A DNA stretch of 10,721 bases from Bacteroidales bacterium (GTDB lineage: Bacteria; Bacteroidota; Bacteroidia; Bacteroidales; UBA932). Position 1 is the stretch's first letter. Every line of letters begins with the position of its first letter. Below, in pieces: positions 1 to 6,784 of this stretch. Made by a program: the position numbers and the translations under genes. The stretch spans positions 1 through 10,721 of the forward strand of contig JAGCCD010000130.1 of NCBI GenBank assembly GCA_017651785.1. The letters are read 5' to 3'. The notes under the pieces were generated by a model. That model made no database searches. It was given only the letters and a program-made list of their open reading frames with translations, and was not told the DNA's origin.

Positions 1-605
1 GCCGCGAGTTCATAGGAAACGACAGCGCCTGCCTTGTCCTTGGAGACAACATCTTCTACGGCGACTCCTTCACCGCCAAGCTCCGCGAGGCCGTGCGCGC
101 TGCAGAAGAGGACTCTATGGCCACCGTCTTCGGCTACTGGGTAAGTGATCCCGAGCGTTACGGCGTCGCCGAATTCGACGCCTCGGGCAAGTGCCTCAGC
201 ATAGAGGAGAAGCCCGCAAATCCCAAGTCAAACTACGCGGTGGTGGGTCTTTACTTCTATCCCAACCGCGTGGTGGACGTAGCGGCCCACATCAAGCCTT
301 CCGCCCGCGGAGAACTGGAAATCACCACCGTGAACCAGGAATTCCTCGCCGCGGGAGAGCTCAAGGTGCAGACACTCGGCCGCGGCTTCGCCTGGCTCGA
401 CACCGGCACCTTCGACTCCCTGAGCGACGCCAGTACCTTCGTGGAGGTGCTGGAGAAGCGCACGGGCCTCAAAATAGCCTGCCTGGAGGGAATAGCTTAC
501 GACCGCGGCTGGATAGACGCAGACAGCCTGCGCGCCGCCGCAGCCCCGATGGCAAAGAACCAGTATGGACAGTATCTTCTAAAAATGGCGGAGGACAAAC
601 GATGA
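1..605 (+). CDS. rfbA: Glucose-1-phosphate thymidylyltransferase, 5'-truncated by the window edge
   Basis: The last 200 or so residues of RfbA/RmlA (usually about 290), read in frame from base 3; the N-terminal G-rich nucleotide-binding loop lies outside the window. The enzyme joins dTTP and glucose-1-phosphate to give dTDP-glucose, the first step of dTDP-L-rhamnose synthesis in the cytoplasm. Visible family blocks, in order: LVLGDNIFYG near the start (its Asp binds metal), DPERYGVAEFD, the EEKPANPKSNYAVVGLYFY block that binds sugar phosphate, RGELEITTVN, and GRGFAWLDTGT. The usual KNQYGQYLL tail is present. The stop codon overlaps the rfbB start by 4 nt (ATGA), so the two are probably co-transcribed and translationally coupled. 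rfbC and rfbD do not lie between them. The identification is firm; only the missing 5' end is unseen. Confidence 0.96.
   Translation, partial: REFIGNDSACLVLGDNIFYGDSFTAKLREAVRAAEEDSMATVFGYWVSDPERYGVAEFDASGKCLSIEEKPANPKSNYAVVGLYFYPNRVVDVAAHIKPSARGELEITTVNQEFLAAGELKVQTLGRGFAWLDTGTFDSLSDASTFVEVLEKRTGLKIACLEGIAYDRGWIDADSLRAAAAPMAKNQYGQYLLKMAEDKR
590..594 (+). promoter_or_regulatory. Shine-Dalgarno-like GGAGG before rfbB
   Basis: A GGAGG pentamer lies 7 nt before the rfbB ATG, inside the last codons of rfbA. The spacing is ideal for a ribosome binding site and supports the start at 602. Bacteroidota rarely rely on such sites, so it may be chance from the Ala-Glu-Asp codons. Confidence 0.4.
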
Positions 606-1732
606 AAAGAAGCATTATCATAACCGGCGGCGCCGGTTTCATAGGTTCGCACGTGGTGCGCCTGTTCGTGAACAAATATCCTGAGTATCAGATCATTTGT
701 CTTGACAAGCTCACCTATGCCGGCAACCTCGCAAACCTCAAGGACCTTGAGGGCAAGCCCAACTACAAGTTCGAGAAAGTAGACATCTGCGACTTTGATG
801 CCGTGCTTTCTCTTATGAAGCTTGAAAAAGTGGACGGCATCATCCACCTTGCCGCAGAGAGCCACGTAGACCGCAGCATCAAGGATCCTTTCACCTTTGC
901 CAAGACCAACGTCCTGGGCACCCTGAGCCTCCTGCAGGCCGCCCGCCTGTGCTGGGAACCCGTGGGCTACGAAGGCAAGCGCTTCTACCATATCTCTACG
1001 GACGAAGTTTACGGCGCGCTTGAGATGACACGTCCCGACGGCGTCAATCCTCCCTTCACCACAAAGGCCTCCAGCGGCAGCCATCACCTGGCCTACGGAG
1101 AAGAGTTCTTCACCGAGGACATGAAGTATCAGCCTCACAGCCCGTACAGCGCCGCCAAGGCATCGAGCGACCATTTCGTCCGCGCCTTCCACGACACCTA
1201 CGGCCTTCCCACCGTTGTAACCAACTGTTCCAACAACTACGGCCCCTATCAGTTCCCCGAGAAGCTCATCCCTCTCTTTGTCAATAACATACGGCTCCGT
1301 AAGCCCCTGCCCGTATACGGGAAGGGAGAGAACGTCCGCGACTGGCTCTACGTAGAAGACCACGCCCGCGCCATAGACCTCATCTTCCATGAGGGCAAGG
1401 CAGGGGAGACCTACAACATCGGCGGTTTCAACGAGTGGAAGAACATAGACGTCATCAAGCTCCTCATCCGCACTACAGACCGTCTCCTCGGCCGTCCCGA
1501 GGGCGCAGACGACGACCTGATAACCTACGTTACCGACCGTGCCGGCCACGACCTCCGCTATGCCATCGACTCCCGCAAGCTCCAGTCCGAGCTTGGCTGG
1601 GAACCCTCACTCCAGTTCGAGGAAGGCATAGAAAAAACCGTCCGCTGGTATCTCGACAACCAGGACTGGCTGGACGGCGTCACCTCCGGCGACTACCAGA
1701 AGTACTACGACGAAATGTACCGTAACCGGTAG
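602..1732 (+). CDS. rfbB: dTDP-glucose 4,6-dehydratase
   Basis: This 376-residue extended short-chain dehydrogenase converts dTDP-glucose to dTDP-4-keto-6-deoxyglucose with tightly bound NAD+, the second step toward dTDP-rhamnose. The Rossmann NAD loop TGGAGFIGSH is at residues 8-17. The catalytic TDE (133-135) and YSAAK (Y182, K186) are intact. NCSNNYGPYQFPEKLIPLF (208-226) and GKGENVRDWLYVEDHARA (240-257) are hallmark substrate-site blocks that separate RfbB from GalE-type epimerases. Between TDEVYG and the YxxxK helix there is a longer loop (about 139-178, with FTTKASSGSHHLAYGEEFF) than in the E. coli enzyme; I recall this loop from Bacteroides RfbB, so it looks lineage-typical. I chose the ATG at 602 because the Rossmann fold begins at once, an SD-like GGAGG precedes it, and it overlaps the rfbA stop. 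The in-frame sequence further upstream is rfbA read in another frame. Confidence 0.97.
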   Translation: MKRSIIITGGAGFIGSHVVRLFVNKYPEYQIICLDKLTYAGNLANLKDLEGKPNYKFEKVDICDFDAVLSLMKLEKVDGIIHLAAESHVDRSIKDPFTFAKTNVLGTLSLLQAARLCWEPVGYEGKRFYHISTDEVYGALEMTRPDGVNPPFTTKASSGSHHLAYGEEFFTEDMKYQPHSPYSAAKASSDHFVRAFHDTYGLPTVVTNCSNNYGPYQFPEKLIPLFVNNIRLRKPLPVYGKGENVRDWLYVEDHARAIDLIFHEGKAGETYNIGGFNEWKNIDVIKLLIRTTDRLLGRPEGADDDLITYVTDRAGHDLRYAIDSRKLQSELGWEPSLQFEEGIEKTVRWYLDNQDWLDGVTSGDYQKYYDEMYRNR

Positions 1733-1745
1733 ATCGACCGGAGAC

Positions 1746-1801
1746 AAAAAAGTTTCCAAAGGGGCTTGGCCCTTACGAAATGCCCCTTTGGAAACTTTTT
1801 T
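1746..1801. terminator. Bidirectional intrinsic terminator between rfbB and the ROK gene
   Basis: The 20-nt arms 1746-1765 and 1782-1801 are exact reverse complements around a 16-nt loop. The arms carry a GGGGC/GCCCC core at the loop end and an A6/T6 at the base, so transcripts in either direction end in six U after a strong stem. It starts 13 nt after the rfbB stop and ends 33 nt before the stop of the convergent ROK gene, and so can serve both. Confidence 0.93.
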
Positions 1802-1814
1802 GCGCAGGTCGAAT

Positions 1815-1828
1815 GCTAATTGCTAATT
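1815..1828. repeat. Tandem heptamer GCTAATT x2
   Basis: Two exact adjacent copies of GCTAATT lie in the gap after the terminator, bracketed by CGAAT (1810-1814) and ATTCG (1826-1830). The repeat is short, has no clear function, and may be a remnant or chance in AT-rich DNA. The rest of the 1733-1834 gap holds only the terminator. Confidence 0.4.
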
Positions 1829-1834
1829 CGATAA

Positions 1835-3034
1835 TTAAATACCAAGTAGTTTTTTTCGCGCTAACAGGCAGTCGCCAAGGCAGATGGCTTTTCTGCCGAG
1901 GGTGGAGAGGCGGATCTTTGTGTCGGCGGTGACGCGGGGCATGGAGAGACGGTTGACGGCGGTGCGGATGGGGAGGAGGAGGTGTTCCTTTCCGACGATG
2001 AGGCGGCCGCCGATAATAACAAGGCCCGGATTGAAGATGTTGATGACACCGGCTATGCCGCGGCCAAGCATGGCGCCCACTTCTCCTATGCACTCGATTG
2101 CAAGGACGTCGCCGGTTTCTACCGCATCAAGGATCTCGGAAAGGTCTATTTCACCTTTCTCTTTGTAGATCTTCGACAGCGACGAGCGGCGGCCTTCCTT
2201 GAGTTTTTCTATTATCATACGGTGAAGAGCCGAGCCGGAGGCGCCTGTCTCAAGGCAGCCGACTTTGCCGCAGCGGCACATTATGTCGTTGTCAAGCAAG
2301 GGGAAGTGGCCGACTTCTCCGGAGAAGCCGGATTTGCCGTAGTAGAGCTTGCCGTCCAGGATCATTCCCATGCCAAGGCCCCAGCTGAGGTTTACCGCCA
2401 CCATATTCTTGTCTGCGTCCTTGCCAAGGTGCATGTATTCGCCGTAGGTGAGGGCGCGGGAGTCGTTCTCTATGCTCACGGGCACGTTGAGCTCGCGCTG
2501 GAAGAGTTCCTTGAGGGGAAGGTCGTCTGTAACGAAGTAGGTGAGGGAGTAGCCCTGCTCGGGATTCACGCGGCCGGAAAGGCTAACGCCTGCGGCGAGG
2601 ACTTTGATCCAGGGGATGCCCTGGGCAACCACGGCGTCCTTAACCATACGGCACATCTGGCGGAACGAGGCTCCGCTGGACTCAAGAACGAATTCTATGT
2701 CTTCGATGTACTTGAGCATGTTGCCTTTGAAGTCCGTGATGGCGATGTGGAAATGGTGGCGCGCGACGTCTATTCCCACAAAATAGCCGGCCCCGGGGTT
2801 GAGGCCGTAGATACTGGGCCTGCGACCGCCCGAGGTGCCTATCTTGCCCTCGTCCAGTACAAAGCCGTCATCTATCAGTTCACCTATGAGTTTGGTGATG
2901 GTGGGGACGCTGATTCCAAGCGTCTTGCTGAAGTACGAGATGCTTGATTCGTCGTGCTGTATGCACAAGCGGATTATGTCACGCTTGATCACAGCGTTCT
3001 TGCCGTTGGAGTCTCCAAGAAAACTGTTGGCCAT
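1835..3034 (-). CDS. ROK-family transcriptional regulator (NagC/XylR-like)
   Basis: This 399-residue protein has the ROK repressor layout. A winged helix-turn-helix spans about residues 15-80 (ISYFSKTLGISVPTITKLI is the recognition region, followed by the wing GTSGGRRPSIYGLN), and an actin-like sugar-kinase fold follows. The ROK zinc site is present: SGEVGH (238-243) and CRCGKVGC (253-260). The sugar-contacting ND is kept in IENDSRA (189-190 region). The ATP phosphate loop, normally DxGxT, reads DVARHH (89-94), and the second glycine-rich segment reads LSWGLGMGM (216-224), so kinase activity looks lost and a regulator is the better call. ROK regulators usually bind a sugar or sugar phosphate and leave the operator. 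No sugar catabolic gene adjoins it. It diverges from the HAMP-trkH operon across a 72-bp gap and may regulate itself or that operon. The ligand cannot be told from the sequence. Confidence 0.9.
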   Translation of the reverse strand: MANSFLGDSNGKNAVIKRDIIRLCIQHDESSISYFSKTLGISVPTITKLIGELIDDGFVLDEGKIGTSGGRRPSIYGLNPGAGYFVGIDVARHHFHIAITDFKGNMLKYIEDIEFVLESSGASFRQMCRMVKDAVVAQGIPWIKVLAAGVSLSGRVNPEQGYSLTYFVTDDLPLKELFQRELNVPVSIENDSRALTYGEYMHLGKDADKNMVAVNLSWGLGMGMILDGKLYYGKSGFSGEVGHFPLLDNDIMCRCGKVGCLETGASGSALHRMIIEKLKEGRRSSLSKIYKEKGEIDLSEILDAVETGDVLAIECIGEVGAMLGRGIAGVINIFNPGLVIIGGRLIVGKEHLLLPIRTAVNRLSMPRVTADTKIRLSTLGRKAICLGDCLLARKKLLGI

Positions 3035-3037
3035 AGC

Positions 3038-3056
3038 TTGCAGTGTTATTGTGCAA
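3038..3056. promoter_or_regulatory. Inverted repeat, candidate ROK operator
   Basis: TTGCA (3038-3042) and TGCAA (3052-3056) form a 5-bp inverted repeat with a 9-bp spacer, centred between the ROK -7 element and the ROK start codon. A repressor bound here would cover the ROK transcription start. The arms are short, so this is a suggestion only. Confidence 0.3.
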
Positions 3057-3061
3057 AAATA
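3054..3061 (-). promoter_or_regulatory. -7 element TATTTTTG for the ROK gene
   Basis: On the minus strand this reads TATTTTTG, matching the Bacteroidota -7 consensus TAnnTTTG. It ends 19 nt before the ROK ATG, which would give a leader of about 15 nt. I see no clear -33 TTTG at the right distance. Confidence 0.55.
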
Positions 3062-3073
3062 CCAATAAATTCC

Positions 3074-3081
3074 TATATTTG
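3074..3081 (+). promoter_or_regulatory. -7 element TATATTTG for the HAMP-trkH operon
   Basis: TATATTTG matches the Bacteroidota -7 consensus TAnnTTTG and lies 25 nt before the ATG at 3107. A weak TTG at 3049-3051 lies 22 nt upstream and could be the -33 element. An A-rich leader follows, as is common before Bacteroidota starts. The 15 nt ending here (3067-3081) recur exactly before the ABC transporter gene at 9700-9714. Confidence 0.6.
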
Positions 3082-3106
3082 TAAGGATTTTGTAAAAAAT
3101 TTTAAA

Positions 3107-3925
3107 ATGAATTTGTCCATTAAGGCAAAACTCACGCTAAGTCTCAGTGCCATAGCCGCTATCTTGCTGGTTTCAGCCACCATTTCGGTGCTGGAATACG
3201 CCAAGATGAGCAGCTATGTGTCGGACCTCATAGCAGACGATGTAAAGAGTCTGAACACGGCCCACAAGCTTTCGGATATCTGCAACAAATACAATCTTGA
3301 CATCCTTGCCGTAATTGGAGACGACTTCTACGCCGAGCTCCCCGAGTTCGACCAGGCCTACTTCCTGTCTCACTGCGACTCCCTCCGAACATCGCTCAAA
3401 TCCAATGTAATCCAGCCGCTTACAGATTCAGTAGTATACTCCTGCTCGGCGTATGTCCTTACGTCTCTGGAGCTGGAGAACGTCCTTGACTCATATTTCA
3501 TAGACTCACGCAGCTGGTACTTCAACCGCCTGCAGCCCGGATTCGAAACCCTCACCTCAGACATAGACGCGCTGGAAACTGCAATCTACAGGGACCTCGA
3601 GAAAAACTCCAAAACCTTCGAACGCGGTTTCTACCGCAGCATCATCCCCGGCATCGTGGCAGTGGGCGTGGGCCTTCTGCTGGTCATAATGCTCCTGTTC
3701 TTCATGCTGTCTTACTATGTGAATCCATTATATAAGATGCTGGATTCGCTGGACGGATTCCGGTCGTTCGACAAGAAATACACCTACACCTTCGAGGGAG
3801 ACGACGAACTGGTGCGTCTCAATGAAGGTATAACTGAGGTTACTTCAGAGAACCTCAAGCTGCGCCGCCGTCTGCGGGACCTCAAAGCAAAGGAACACAA
3901 TGAACTGGAAAGCGATAAGCCGTAG
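3107..3925 (+). CDS. Two-TM chemoreceptor-like protein with a HAMP-like region and no output domain
   Basis: The protein has 272 residues. A short basic N-terminus leads into a first membrane helix (about 8-28). A mostly helical extracytoplasmic segment of about 150 residues (29-177) follows, resembling four-helix-bundle sensor domains. The second membrane helix is at about 178-203, followed by a HAMP-like stretch: Pro207 just after the membrane, then GDDELVRLNEGITEV (231-245), like the DE-x-L-x-x-L-x-x-x-[FI] second helix of HAMP. A charged coiled coil ends the protein at residue 272, with no kinase, methyl-accepting, cyclase or phosphatase domain. The ATG at 3107 fits the start of TM1 and the promoter at 3074. 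Its last 26 nt overlap the start of trkH in another frame, so co-expression with the transporter is likely. It may sense an external signal and act through TrkH, but this is inference; I do not recognise a named family. Confidence 0.72.
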   Translation: MNLSIKAKLTLSLSAIAAILLVSATISVLEYAKMSSYVSDLIADDVKSLNTAHKLSDICNKYNLDILAVIGDDFYAELPEFDQAYFLSHCDSLRTSLKSNVIQPLTDSVVYSCSAYVLTSLELENVLDSYFIDSRSWYFNRLQPGFETLTSDIDALETAIYRDLEKNSKTFERGFYRSIIPGIVAVGVGLLLVIMLLFFMLSYYVNPLYKMLDSLDGFRSFDKKYTYTFEGDDELVRLNEGITEVTSENLKLRRRLRDLKAKEHNELESDKP

Positions 3926-5354
3926 TGTAGGCGCGGCGCTGCTCGTCAGCTCGCTCTTTATGCTCCTGGGCGTCATAGTCTCCGTCGCAAGTGCCGGGGA
4001 CACGTCGCGCACGGCCCTCTTCATCAGCTTCATAATCACCTTCCTGGTGGGCGTGTTCCCCTACATCTTCGTGCGCCGAACCAAGGCCATCACGCTTAAG
4101 GAGGGATATGTCACCATAACCCTTTCCTGGCTGCTTTCCTTCGTCTTTGGAATGCTGCCTTACGCACTGTGGGGCGGTCCGTTCACCCTGGAGAACGCGT
4201 GGTTTGAGAGCGTCTCGGGCTTCACCACCACCGGCGCCACCATACTCGAAGACGTTGAAGCGCTGCCCAATGGCCTGCTTTTCTGGCGAAGCGCTACACA
4301 CTTCATCGGCGGTTTGGGCGTCGTGGTGTTCCTGCTTCTGATAATTCCCGATTCCAGCCCCGTGAAGCTCAGGCTCGTTAATATGGAGGTGGGAGCACTG
4401 TCGCGCACTTCCTATGGTGGCCGCCTGAACCGCACGGTAAATATTTTCGGATACGTTTACTTTGGTATTTTCGGCCTGGCTCTCATCCTTTATCTGCTGG
4501 CCGGAATGCCGTTCTTCGATGCCCTGTGCCACGGCATGAGCGTTACCGCCACCGGCGGATTCAGCACCAAGAACGCCTCCATAGCAGCATTCGGCTCAAG
4601 GTGGATAGAAGCGGCGACGATGGTTTGTATGTACCTGTCGTCCATCCACTTCGGCCTTCTGCTGCTCACTGTGGTCACCCGTTCGCTCAAGCCGCTCAAC
4701 AATCCCATAACCAAGTACTACACCGTATCCGTCCTTGTTTTCGCCCTTTTCCTTGGAATCGGCCTCAAGGCATACGGTTATTACAACTCCTGGGGAGAGT
4801 CCCTCTGGAACGGCCTCTTTGAAGTGATGTGCATATCTACCACCACGGGGTTCGCCATTACGGACAACAGCACCTGGCCGGGAATACTCTGTGCGATCAT
4901 AATGCTGCCGGCGGCGGTCTGCGCCTGTGCGGGTTCTACCTCCGGCGGCCTCAAGATAGACCGTATACTACTGATGTTCAGGTCTATAGGGCGTCAGATA
5001 AACCGCATCCTCCATCCTTCTTCCGTGAACGAGGTTCGCTTCTCCGGCCGCATCCTCAAGGACGAGGACGTCGCCCCGCAGCTCCTATACATCGTTATGT
5101 ACATCGTGCTGCTGGCACTTTCCATGCTCCTGTGCCTGTGGGCCGGAGTGGGCTGGCAGAATTCCCTTGGAGCCTCCATCACCAGCCTCAGCAACGTAGG
5201 CCCGGCCCTTGGAGACATGGGCTCGATGGGCAACTTCAACGGAGCTCCCGATGTGGCTAAATTCGTGTTCACTATGGACATGTTCCTCGGCCGTATAGAG
5301 ATTTATCCCGTACTCGCGGTCGTGGCAATGATATTCGACCGCCGCAACCACTGA
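3900..5354 (+). CDS. trkH: TrkH/KtrB-family potassium uptake transporter, membrane subunit
   Basis: This 484-residue polytopic inner-membrane protein carries K+ (or Na+/K+) through a pore built from four M1-P-M2 repeats. All four filter segments are visible: GFTTTGATIL (107-116), TATGGFS (216-222), STTTGFA (313-319) and SNVGPALG (431-438). The invariant loop AGSTSGGLKIDR (344-355) precedes a long basic cytoplasmic stretch. The C-terminal MFLGRIEIYPVL is also diagnostic. The length is normal for TrkH. TrkH usually needs a cytoplasmic RCK/NAD-binding partner (TrkA). None is in the window; the overlapping upstream gene is a HAMP sensor-like protein instead. AGGA at 3891-3894 supports the ATG at 3900. 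The stop overlaps the next start by 1 nt (TGATG). Confidence 0.95.
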   Translation: MNWKAISRSVGAALLVSSLFMLLGVIVSVASAGDTSRTALFISFIITFLVGVFPYIFVRRTKAITLKEGYVTITLSWLLSFVFGMLPYALWGGPFTLENAWFESVSGFTTTGATILEDVEALPNGLLFWRSATHFIGGLGVVVFLLLIIPDSSPVKLRLVNMEVGALSRTSYGGRLNRTVNIFGYVYFGIFGLALILYLLAGMPFFDALCHGMSVTATGGFSTKNASIAAFGSRWIEAATMVCMYLSSIHFGLLLLTVVTRSLKPLNNPITKYYTVSVLVFALFLGIGLKAYGYYNSWGESLWNGLFEVMCISTTTGFAITDNSTWPGILCAIIMLPAAVCACAGSTSGGLKIDRILLMFRSIGRQINRILHPSSVNEVRFSGRILKDEDVAPQLLYIVMYIVLLALSMLLCLWAGVGWQNSLGASITSLSNVGPALGDMGSMGNFNGAPDVAKFVFTMDMFLGRIEIYPVLAVVAMIFDRRNH

Positions 5355-6784
5355 TGGACGAGCGCTCACTGTACCAGGGCTTCGTGAAACTCCTTGCTGC
5401 GGAGCCCACGGCCTGCCAGGATTCGCTTTTCAGGGACCTCGCGCAGTTTCTTCTTACCGACGACGGAGACATCTTCGTGGTGAACGGCTATGCCGGCACC
5501 GGAAAAACCTCAGCCCTCTCGGCAGTCGTAAGTTACCTCAAGCGCCTGGGAATAAAGTCGGTGCTGCTCGCTCCCACGGGGCGTGCTGCAAAGGTTCTTT
5601 CAGGGATGTCGGGCTTCCCGGCGTCAACCGTGCACAAGCATATCTACAGGCAGAAATCCGTCGGCAAAGACGGCTACGGCCAGTTTTCCCTTGCTCCCAA
5701 CAAAGCCAAATACACCCTTTTCGTAGTTGACGAGGTGTCGCTGGTTGGTATGGAGTCCCTGCAGCAGGGGGGCGGAGCCGTGTTTGGCACCGGCAATCTG
5801 CTTGAGGACCTTGTAGCCTTCGTGCGCTCGGGCAACGACTGCCGCCTCATCCTCACCGGAGACGGCGCCCAGTTGCCTCCCATAGGCCTGGAATCGTCTC
5901 CTGCGCTCACCCCTGAGTGCATGGACAATTTTGGCGGCGTGCGCTATGCCACCCTTTCCACCGTTGTGCGTCAGGCAGAGGGCTCCGGTATACTTTCCAA
6001 CGCAACAATGCTGCGTAACAAGATAGTTTCCGCCGCTGCTGACGATACTTTCGAGGGGCCGCTGCTGGACGTGCGAAACTGCCCGGACGTAAAACGAATA
6101 GGCGGTGGAGAGCTGATTGAAGCGATATCAGACGCTTACAGCAAGTACGGCTACGACTCAACGATAGTGCTTACCCGCTCCAACAAACGGGCAATCCGGT
6201 ACAACCTGGGCATCCGCGCCAAGGTGCTGTACAAGGAAGAAGAGATAGCAAGAGGGGACAAGTTTATGATAGTAAAGAACTGCTACCAGTTCCTGGAGGA
6301 TGTTGACGACCTTGACTACATAGCCAACGGAGACGTCGCCATCCTTCAGAAGATATGGCATTACGAAGACCGTTACGGCCTCCGTTTCGCCGACGCCCTC
6401 CTGCAGTTTCCGGACTACGACGACTGCGAAGTCAAGGCAAAAGTGTGTCTTGACACGCTCACAAGCGAGTCGGCGTCGCTCACCTACGAGCAGCAGAATG
6501 CCCTCTACGCCGGTGTGAGTGCGGATTATGCAGACCGGGGCAGCAAGAAAAAGATCTGGGAGGCGGTGCGGGAAGATCCTTATTTCAACGCCCTTCAGCT
6601 CAAGTATGCAGATGCCATAACCTGCCATAAGGCACAGGGCGGCCAGTGGGACTGCGTGTTCATAGACAATCCCTTCTGGCAGGAAATGCAGACCACTGAG
6701 GACCTGAAATGGCTGTACACCGCTCTCACGCGTGCCGTGAAGCAAGTCTACCTGGTGAACTTCAAGGACAGCATGTTCGTATGA
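5354..6784 (+). CDS. RecD-like ATP-dependent DNA helicase (SF1, AAA_30/UvrD_C_2 type)
   Basis: This 476-residue cytoplasmic helicase has the SF1B motifs in order: Walker A GYAGTGKT (45-52), motif Ia LLAPTGRAAKVL (71-82), Walker B VVDEVSL (124-130), motif III LTGDGAQLPPIG (167-178), the VVRQ arginine motif (204-207), motif V AITCHKAQGGQW (421-432) and motif VI YTALTRA (455-461). The proline pair in LPP and the HKAQGGQW block resemble RecD/RecD2 and TraA rather than UvrD. It lacks the N-terminal extension of RecD2 and any nuclease domain. Small RecD-like ATPases of this size occur in Bacteroidales, with no firm role known to me; DNA repair or processing is the general inference. All ATPase residues look intact. 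Its ATG overlaps the trkH stop by 1 nt and its stop overlaps the next gene by 4 nt, so it belongs to the same transcript though its function seems unrelated to K+ transport. Confidence 0.9.
   Translation: MDERSLYQGFVKLLAAEPTACQDSLFRDLAQFLLTDDGDIFVVNGYAGTGKTSALSAVVSYLKRLGIKSVLLAPTGRAAKVLSGMSGFPASTVHKHIYRQKSVGKDGYGQFSLAPNKAKYTLFVVDEVSLVGMESLQQGGGAVFGTGNLLEDLVAFVRSGNDCRLILTGDGAQLPPIGLESSPALTPECMDNFGGVRYATLSTVVRQAEGSGILSNATMLRNKIVSAAADDTFEGPLLDVRNCPDVKRIGGGELIEAISDAYSKYGYDSTIVLTRSNKRAIRYNLGIRAKVLYKEEEIARGDKFMIVKNCYQFLEDVDDLDYIANGDVAILQKIWHYEDRYGLRFADALLQFPDYDDCEVKAKVCLDTLTSESASLTYEQQNALYAGVSADYADRGSKKKIWEAVREDPYFNALQLKYADAITCHKAQGGQWDCVFIDNPFWQEMQTTEDLKWLYTALTRAVKQVYLVNFKDSMFV

Noticed and set aside
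497..1549. A 350-codon open frame antisense to rfbA/rfbB
   Set aside because: It lies opposite two certain genes, has low-complexity Val/Gly/Ala-rich sequence with no family motif, and arises from biased third codon positions.
1435..1725. Arg/Pro-rich open frame in another frame of rfbB
   Set aside because: The composition is typical of an out-of-frame reading of GC-rich DNA, with no independent evidence.
1982..2947. A 321-codon open frame antisense to the ROK gene
   Set aside because: The minus-strand ROK protein is unmistakable over this whole span; the antisense product shows no recognisable domain and has no promoter or start signal.
2954..3106. Upstream extension of the HAMP protein
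   Set aside because: It overlaps the ROK start and the promoter region antisense; TM1 begins right after the ATG at 3107.
3099..3108. ATTTTAAAAT palindrome over the HAMP gene start
   Set aside because: An A/T-only 10-mer in an A-rich leader; expected by chance and typical of Bacteroidota leaders.
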